A DNA stretch of 11,120 nt, taken from Pseudomonadota bacterium (lineage in GTDB: Bacteria > Desulfobacterota > Desulfobulbia > Desulfobulbales > JAGXFP01). The notes beneath the pieces were generated by a model that was not told the DNA's origin, ran no database searches, and saw only the letters and a list, made by a program, of their open reading frames with translations. Position 1 is the stretch's first letter. Each line of letters begins with the position of its first letter. Shown piece by piece: positions 7,155 to 11,120 of the stretch. The translations under genes and the position numbers were made by a program. The stretch is from the NCBI GenBank assembly GCA_030673265.1, contig DAOVJK010000076.1, positions 1-11,120 on the forward strand, given 5' to 3'.

Positions 7155-8110
7155 ACCAAAATTATTGCCGAACTGCTGGCGATGGTTGCTTTAAGGATCA
7201 GTACCCCGATCGAAGCGCTCATAATAATCAGGAGATTATTGACCAAAAAGGTGGTGTCCAGCAGCATGCCGATTGAGATAAAAAAGAAGCTGGTAAACAC
7301 ATTGCGGAAGGGCAGGATGTTGCCCAGGGCTTGACGACTGTACTCGGATTCCGAGATGATCAGCCCCGCAATAAAAGCGCCCAGGGCTAGCGACAGTCCG
7401 ACGTTTGAAGTGAGCCAGGCAATAGTGAGACAGATGACAACCACACTCAACAGGAAAAGCTCTTTGCTACGCGTCCGGGCAACCTGATGTAAAAGCCAGG
7501 GTACCAGCCATTTGGCACTAACCAGAACCAGGCCGACGATTGCCAGGCCTTTGGCCGCAAAGATGAAAATGTCACTGTCAATTCCGCCCGGCGAGTTCCC
7601 GGCCAGCATCGGGGAGACGAGGATCATCGGGACGATGATAACATCCTGGAAGAGCAGGGTCCCCAAGCCGGCCCGGCCATGGGGGGTGTCTACCTCGGCT
7701 CTCTCTTGAATCAACCGGAGAACAATCGCGGTGCTCGATAACGAGATCAGAAAACCATAAAAAATGGCCTCCGGCCCAGAGAGGCCAAGTTGACGACCAA
7801 TGAAAAATACGGCGAGAATTGTCAGGCCAACCTGGAGGGCGCCCCCGAAAATTACTTGTTTTTTGATCTCAATAAGTTTTTTGAAGGAGAATTCGATGCC
7901 GATGGTAAACAGCAATAAAATAACCCCTATTTCGGCAAGCACCTCGACTTCGTGTACCGCCGAAATCAGTCCGAAACCATACGGACCGGCCAGGATACCG
8001 GTTAGAAGAAAACCGACCACCGATGGCAACCGCAGAAAATGAAATAGCAGCAAGACACCAACGGCTAAGCCGAAAATAATGACAATATCTGTGAGTAACG
8101 GAATTTCCAT
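7025..8110 (-). CDS. KefB-type monovalent cation:proton antiporter, N-terminal part, frameshifted
   Basis: The 5' part of a CPA2-family antiporter that would exchange K+ or Na+ for H+ across the inner membrane. About ten hydrophobic helices run from residue 5 to about 316, with family landmarks GFLLTGILAGP, VILLLFTIGIEFS, SSTAIVLRLI and LALGAFIAGLIISES. After about residue 316 the frame leaves the family pattern and ends in an unrelated tail (residues 317-361) that overlaps the continuing gene. The shift maps to the T4 run on the coding strand (plus 7158-7161); one extra T would restore IIFGLPLL into ILAGLAICQ. The gene begins 21 bp after the stop of the DUF1858 gene, so the two are probably cotranscribed. 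It could be a true pseudogene, a phase-variable run, or a sequencing or assembly error. Confidence 0.85.
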   Translation of the reverse strand: MEIPLLTDIVIIFGLAVGVLLLFHFLRLPSVVGFLLTGILAGPYGFGLISAVHEVEVLAEIGVILLLFTIGIEFSFKKLIEIKKQVIFGGALQVGLTILAVFFIGRQLGLSGPEAIFYGFLISLSSTAIVLRLIQERAEVDTPHGRAGLGTLLFQDVIIVPMILVSPMLAGNSPGGIDSDIFIFAAKGLAIVGLVLVSAKWLVPWLLHQVARTRSKELFLLSVVVICLTIAWLTSNVGLSLALGAFIAGLIISESEYSRQALGNILPFRNVFTSFFFISIGMLLDTTFLVNNLLIIMSASIGVLILKATIASSSAIILVCPCLVAFWPVWPSARLASFLSFSPGLAWNMACWPTTTSFFWQ

Positions 8111-8131
8111 ATGGACTATTCAGCTCCTGGG

Positions 8132-9037
8132 TCAGTTCTGCTCTCGAACTGCTTCATTGAGTTCGGTCAGAATTTTATTTTCATCGACATTGTGGATCAT
8201 GGCGCTTTGCCTGATATTTTCGGTTGCCTGACCGGGGCAGGAGAAGCAGGTTGCGCCGTAATATTTTTTGAAGACCTTTTGAGTTGCCGGATATATTTTG
8301 AGGATATCGCCGATGATGTGGCGGTGGCTTATGGTCTCGCCCGCTTTGAGGGTTCCGGCAATCGAAGCGGCAGACACTATCGAAGCAGGTTTTTCCTCGG
8401 CCAGGCTCCTGGCCCCCTTGGTCAGAAGGCTGGCCAGCATCTCGACATCGAGGCCGTGTCGTTGGCAGGCCATGCCCAGGGTGATCGGCATCGTCTTGAT
8501 CTTTTCCAGATGGCCGGGATCGGCGAGGGGGGCAAAGCCGTTTTTGATCAGGAGTTCGACAAGTTCCGGCCAGTTGCTGATGATCTCGGCCATCCGGGTC
8601 TCCGGGGTTATCTCGATCTCCGGTTCGACTGGCGCGACCGGCAGTGGCTCCGCCTCTTTTTCCGGGATGATGATCGTCGCGCCGATATTGATGGCGAACA
8701 TCGCCACCGAGATGATGTTAATGATTGCAAACAGGGAAAAGGCCAGGCTCGGTCTCTCTGCGGCGGCGATAGCCAGGCCGATCAGGCCGATATTAGCCAG
8801 ATAGAAATGGATCGGTAGCCAGTGTGGCCAGTGCAGGGGCTTGCCGTTGAAGCGGGGCAGGATAAAATAACCGACCCCGCAGACCATCATGGTCATGAAG
8901 CCCAGAAGGTTAAAGTGGACATGGACAAAGCGGAGCCACTCCGGGTAGCTGGCCTCTCCCATCCAGATGCCGAGAACGGCGGCGATAAAAAAATAAAAAA
9001 GTGATGCAACAACAAAACCCTTGGTATAGCGATCCAT
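8132..9037 (-). CDS. Heme-copper-oxidase-like membrane protein fused to two DUF1858 domains
   Basis: A 301-residue protein with four N-terminal membrane helices (about 8-26, 36-60, 75-93, 98-124). The second begins HVHFNLLGFMTMM, with H39 and H41 resembling the heme-ligand helix of cytochrome oxidase subunit I or NorB-like proteins (H-x-H-x-N-L-L-G). The helices that carry the CuB histidines in full oxidases are absent, so it cannot be a complete oxidase. After an acidic proline-rich linker (125-142) come two DUF1858 domains. The first (about 143-205) lacks the cysteine pair. The second (about 236-298) has CFSCPG with C264 and C267, as in the redox-disulfide domain linked with hybrid-cluster proteins. 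GGAG lies 6 nt before the ATG. It is the first gene of a probable operon with the kefB-type antiporter. A heme-binding or NO/redox-sensing role is an inference. Confidence 0.82.
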   Translation of the reverse strand: MDRYTKGFVVASLFYFFIAAVLGIWMGEASYPEWLRFVHVHFNLLGFMTMMVCGVGYFILPRFNGKPLHWPHWLPIHFYLANIGLIGLAIAAAERPSLAFSLFAIINIISVAMFAINIGATIIIPEKEAEPLPVAPVEPEIEITPETRMAEIISNWPELVELLIKNGFAPLADPGHLEKIKTMPITLGMACQRHGLDVEMLASLLTKGARSLAEEKPASIVSAASIAGTLKAGETISHRHIIGDILKIYPATQKVFKKYYGATCFSCPGQATENIRQSAMIHNVDENKILTELNEAVREQN

Positions 9038-9316
9038 GTTCTTCTCCCGGGGTGACGAGCAATGGTGGCGATTTCTCTGCGAACTTCGGCCTGATGAGCC
9101 AATGTCCCACAGGGGAGGCGGCTAGTCAATAATCATTGCACCGGGACTTGAAGTGTTTGCCGTTATCTTTTGTATCGACTTTGCAGGCCCTTGATCATAA
9201 TTTATTGACATCTTTCGGCCGGAAATGAGACTTTGGTCAGAGGGGAACTCTAAAAGACCTTTGCCGAGCGACCCGATTAGCTTTGGCTGTTTCACAACAA
9301 AGATGGAGGTGGGATT
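9038..9316. promoter_or_regulatory. Divergent promoter region
   Basis: This 279-bp spacer separates the DUF1858 gene (-) from the selenoprotein thioredoxin gene (+) and must hold both promoters. TTGACA at 9205-9210 (+) is a perfect -35 hexamer, but the expected -10 position is poor. TTGAT at 9191-9195 followed by CATA and ATTTA is a degenerate FNR-like site (second half 3 of 5). Nothing here is firm. Confidence 0.3.
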
Positions 9317-9889
9317 ATGACTAAAATTGTCCAGTGGGAATCGGATATGGAAAAGGCGTTAGCCAGGGCGAAAAAAGAGGGAAAACCGATTCTGCTCGAT
9401 TTCTTTAACCCCGGCTGAATTGGCTGCATGCAAATGGATGCAGTTACGTATCCAGATCAGGCCGTAATCGATTTCTGTGCAGATGATGTGATCCCCTTGC
9501 GGGTTCAGGCAGACGCAAAGCCTGTCAGTGGCGACTATAATGTTAAATGGACCCCTACCTTGATCACCCTGGGGCCCGATGGTAAAGAGCATTACCGAAC
9601 CGTTGGTTTCCTGGAGCCGCAAGAGCTGATTGGCCGGTTGTTACTTGGTGAAGGGAAATATTACTTCGATAATGACAAGTTCCCCGAGGCGTTGGCCGCA
9701 TTTGCGAAGATCCTGGCAGACTATCAAGGTACGGCCGCCGTGCCGGAGGCCATATATTTGCAGGGGGTATGTCAGTATAAAAACAGCGGAGATCCGATGC
9801 CCCTGAAGGCGGCCTATGAACTGCTTGAAAAGGATTTTCCCGATAGTGAATGGACCCATCGGGCCTATCCGTATCGATTGATTGGTTGA
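9317..9889 (+). CDS. Thioredoxin-like selenoprotein with U-x-x-C active site and TPR-like C-terminus
   Basis: A 190-residue protein if the TGA at 9416-9418 is read as selenocysteine. The ATG at 9317 has a strong ribosome site (GGAGGT, 7 nt upstream). The first 33 codons give a typical thioredoxin beginning (ALARAKKEGKPILLDFFNPG). Then follow U34-I-G-C37 and MQMDAVTYPD, the place of the W-C-x-x-C-K motif. The cis-proline loop is WTPT (P80). Residues about 108-185 resemble TPR helices (GKYYFDNDKFPEALAAFAKI and on to AAYELLEKDFPDSEW), perhaps for partner binding. Without Sec, a gene caller would start at the internal ATG at 9428, which has no ribosome site and loses the first strand of the fold and the first catalytic position. 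No signal peptide is seen, so it should act in the cytoplasm as a reductase or peroxide-linked oxidoreductase; the partner is unknown. It is monocistronic with its own terminator. Confidence 0.85.
9421..9454 (+). promoter_or_regulatory. Candidate bacterial SECIS hairpins for the thioredoxin UGA
   Basis: Two mutually exclusive stems follow the TGA. In the first, TGGCTGCAT (9421-9429) pairs with ATGCAGTTA (9438-9446), including two G-U pairs, around an 8-nt loop; its first loop G is only 12 nt past the TGA. In the second, TGGATGC (9435-9441) pairs with GTATCCA (9448-9454), with one G-U, around loop AGTTAC; its loop G9443 is 25 nt past the TGA, which fits the usual bacterial SECIS distance better. 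Which one forms, and SelB binding, are inferred. Confidence 0.5.
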
Positions 9890-9918
9890 AACAGGCAGTG
9901 GTCGGAGTTGTTTTTGGA

Positions 9919-9953
9919 TAAAGAGCCAGGTCCTTGTGGCCCGGCTCTTTTTT
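9919..9953. terminator. Rho-independent terminator between the selenoprotein gene and aat
   Basis: AAAGAGCC at 9920-9927 pairs with GGCTCTTT at 9943-9950, with two more G-C pairs inside after one mismatch, followed by six consecutive T residues on the plus strand. It lies 30 bp after the thioredoxin stop. The A-rich left side could serve the converging aat gene weakly. Confidence 0.8.
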
Positions 9954-10031
9954 AGTAATCGCAGCATAGATCTGCGGCAGATTCAGAGCCGTGCATAATG
10001 TGTTCGGCCGGGCCTGCTCCAGGTCTGCATT

Positions 10032-10715
10032 TTACCGCTTATGCCATTTGCCAACGAGGCTCGGTTTGTCGACCGACAGAGCCAGTCGTTCCCCGAATTC
10101 TGCCCCGGAGATCTCCTCGGCTCCGAGGCTCTGCAGATGGGCACTGTCTACCTGGCAGTCGATCATGTCGAATTCCCAGAGAACCAGTTGCTTGATCAGG
10201 GTGGCCAGGGCCACTTTAGAAGCGTTCGGGGCCAGACTGAACATCGATTCGCCGAAAAAGACCGAACCGAGTGAAACTCCGTACAGCCCTCCTTTCAGTT
10301 CCTCTCCCATCCAGCACTCCACCGAATGGGCGTAGCCGAGCTCGTGCAATTTGCAGTAGGCCGCGATCATCTCTTCACTGATCCAGGTCCCTTCGCCCTG
10401 TTGCTGGCGGATAGCGGCGCAGTTTCTGATGACTTCAGGAAAGGCCTTGTCGAAGGTGACTCTAAAAGATTTGCGACGGATGGTCTTGGCCAGGCTTCTG
10501 GAGAGGTGGAAATCATCGGGGAAGATGACCAGGCGTGGATCGGGCGACCACCAGAGAATCGGCTCACCGGGGGAATACCAGGGGAAGATACCGAGATGAT
10601 AGGCGAGCAGGAGCCGTTCGGGAGAAAGATCGCCGCCGACGGCAAGGAGTCCGTCTTCCTGGGCCATTTGCGGCGGCGGGAAGCTGATTGATTCGTCCAG
10701 TTGAAAAACAGGCAT
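10032..10715 (-). CDS. aat: Leucyl/phenylalanyl-tRNA--protein transferase
   Basis: Cytoplasmic aminoacyltransferase of the N-degron pathway: it moves Leu or Phe from charged tRNA to proteins starting with Arg or Lys, marking them for ClpS/ClpAP. The 227 residues cover the whole family: GLLAVGGDLSPERLL near 20-35, then GIFPWYSPGEPILWWSPDPR, later EGTWISEEM, LHELGYAHSVE, GGLYGVSLGSVFFGESMFS, NASK and DMIDCQV with a following histidine and SLGAEEISG. I chose the ATG at 10713-10715 because MPVFQLDESISFPPP aligns with the usual N-terminus. An in-frame ATG at 10772 would add 19 polar residues unlike the family. The ribosome site is poor for both starts. It converges with the selenoprotein gene. No clpS or clpA is visible nearby. 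Confidence 0.93.
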   Translation of the reverse strand: MPVFQLDESISFPPPQMAQEDGLLAVGGDLSPERLLLAYHLGIFPWYSPGEPILWWSPDPRLVIFPDDFHLSRSLAKTIRRKSFRVTFDKAFPEVIRNCAAIRQQQGEGTWISEEMIAAYCKLHELGYAHSVECWMGEELKGGLYGVSLGSVFFGESMFSLAPNASKVALATLIKQLVLWEFDMIDCQVDSAHLQSLGAEEISGAEFGERLALSVDKPSLVGKWHKR

Positions 10716-10772
10716 GGTGTTTCTTTGTTTGTGGTATTTATTAATGGTTTGATTGTGGGGAATATGTACCAT

Positions 10773-11120
10773 GCTAACCGGTAAAAGTCGATTTTAGAAC
10801 CATAGATTATCGACAGTGATGGCGAATATTGACGTAAGGCGCCGAGGAACTCCTGATCATAATCAACCGCCAAAAATGTTCACCCTTGAGAATGCGGCCG
10901 TCATTACTGGCAGGTTGGCCATTGAATTGAACCGCAAAACCTTTAGCCTGAATTCATTTAACGGTGGATCCTGGCCTAACCCGCATATTTCACCAGTCGA
11001 GATGCCCGATTGCGAAACGCTCGATAGGCAAAGTATGATGTTTTCAGCAGGTAAGCGGCCAGAGGGAGACTCCGATACTTTAGTATGCTGAAAGCCTTAT
11101 ACAGCAGATTCTGTACAATA
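10773..11120. other. Right-edge region upstream of aat, no supportable gene
   Basis: It should contain the aat promoter on the minus strand, but no strong -35/-10 pair stands out. A plus-strand frame at 10816-11091 shows no recognisable family and no ribosome site. A dyad TACAG-N6-CTGTA lies at 11100-11115 at the very edge and could be an operator of a gene beyond the window. Confidence 0.35.

Noticed and set aside
7158..7164. Programmed -1 frameshifting in the antiporter
   Set aside because: The bases at the junction do not form a slippery X-XXY-YYZ heptamer, and the family is normally encoded in one frame.
8111..8818. Long plus-strand open frame (235 codons) opposite the DUF1858 gene
   Set aside because: It is the antisense shadow of a well-supported gene; its composition is rich in Asp, Arg and Gly with no recognisable domain or ribosome site.
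10816..11091. Plus-strand frame of about 91 codons at the right edge
   Set aside because: No recognisable motif, no ribosome site and no conserved-looking segments.
11100..11115. LexA-like box
   Set aside because: The dyad is TACAG-N6-CTGTA, the reverse order of CTGT-N8-ACAG, and no target gene is visible.

Overview
The window looks like chromosome from a Gram-negative anaerobe of the Desulfobacterota, most probably a relative of the Desulfobulbaceae. This is an inference from gene content: an LbtU-type porin, a hybrid histidine kinase with a cysteine-bearing PAS domain, a heme-copper-oxidase-like protein fused to DUF1858 domains, and two genes that are only complete if an in-frame TGA is read as selenocysteine. 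No rRNA, tRNA, CRISPR array, insertion sequence or phage gene was seen.

Layout. Positions 1-325 are a leader with a sigma70-like promoter feeding an outer-membrane porin (326-1498, +), closed by a strong, probably bidirectional terminator at 1526-1570. A membrane hybrid sensor kinase follows on the minus strand (1782-3896). Next is an ArsM-like SAM methyltransferase (4205-4993, -). Its obvious ORF stops at a TGA at 4358-4360, but the same frame continues for 50 conserved-looking codons, so it is read here as a selenoprotein. After a gene-poor stretch comes an Rrf2-type regulator (5452-5868, +). A minus-strand pair of a DUF1858/oxidase-like membrane protein (8132-9037) and a KefB-type cation:proton antiporter (8110-6120) follows; the antiporter is split by a one-base frameshift near 7158-7161. 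Divergent from this pair is a thioredoxin-like gene (9317-9889, +) whose active site is U-x-x-C with TGA at 9416-9418, followed by TPR-like helices. It ends in a good terminator and converges with aat (10032-10715, -), the N-degron leucyl/phenylalanyl transferase. The right edge, 10773-11120, has no gene I can support.

The main point is two independent selenoprotein candidates 5 kb apart, each hidden by a TGA that ordinary gene calling takes as a stop or as a reason to choose an internal start. In both, the TGA sits where the fold needs a redox or metal-binding cysteine, and a hairpin with a plausible bacterial SECIS geometry lies directly downstream. The genes suggest redox, metalloid and ion homeostasis in an anoxic, selenium-using cell, but only the kefB/DUF1858 pair looks like an operon.
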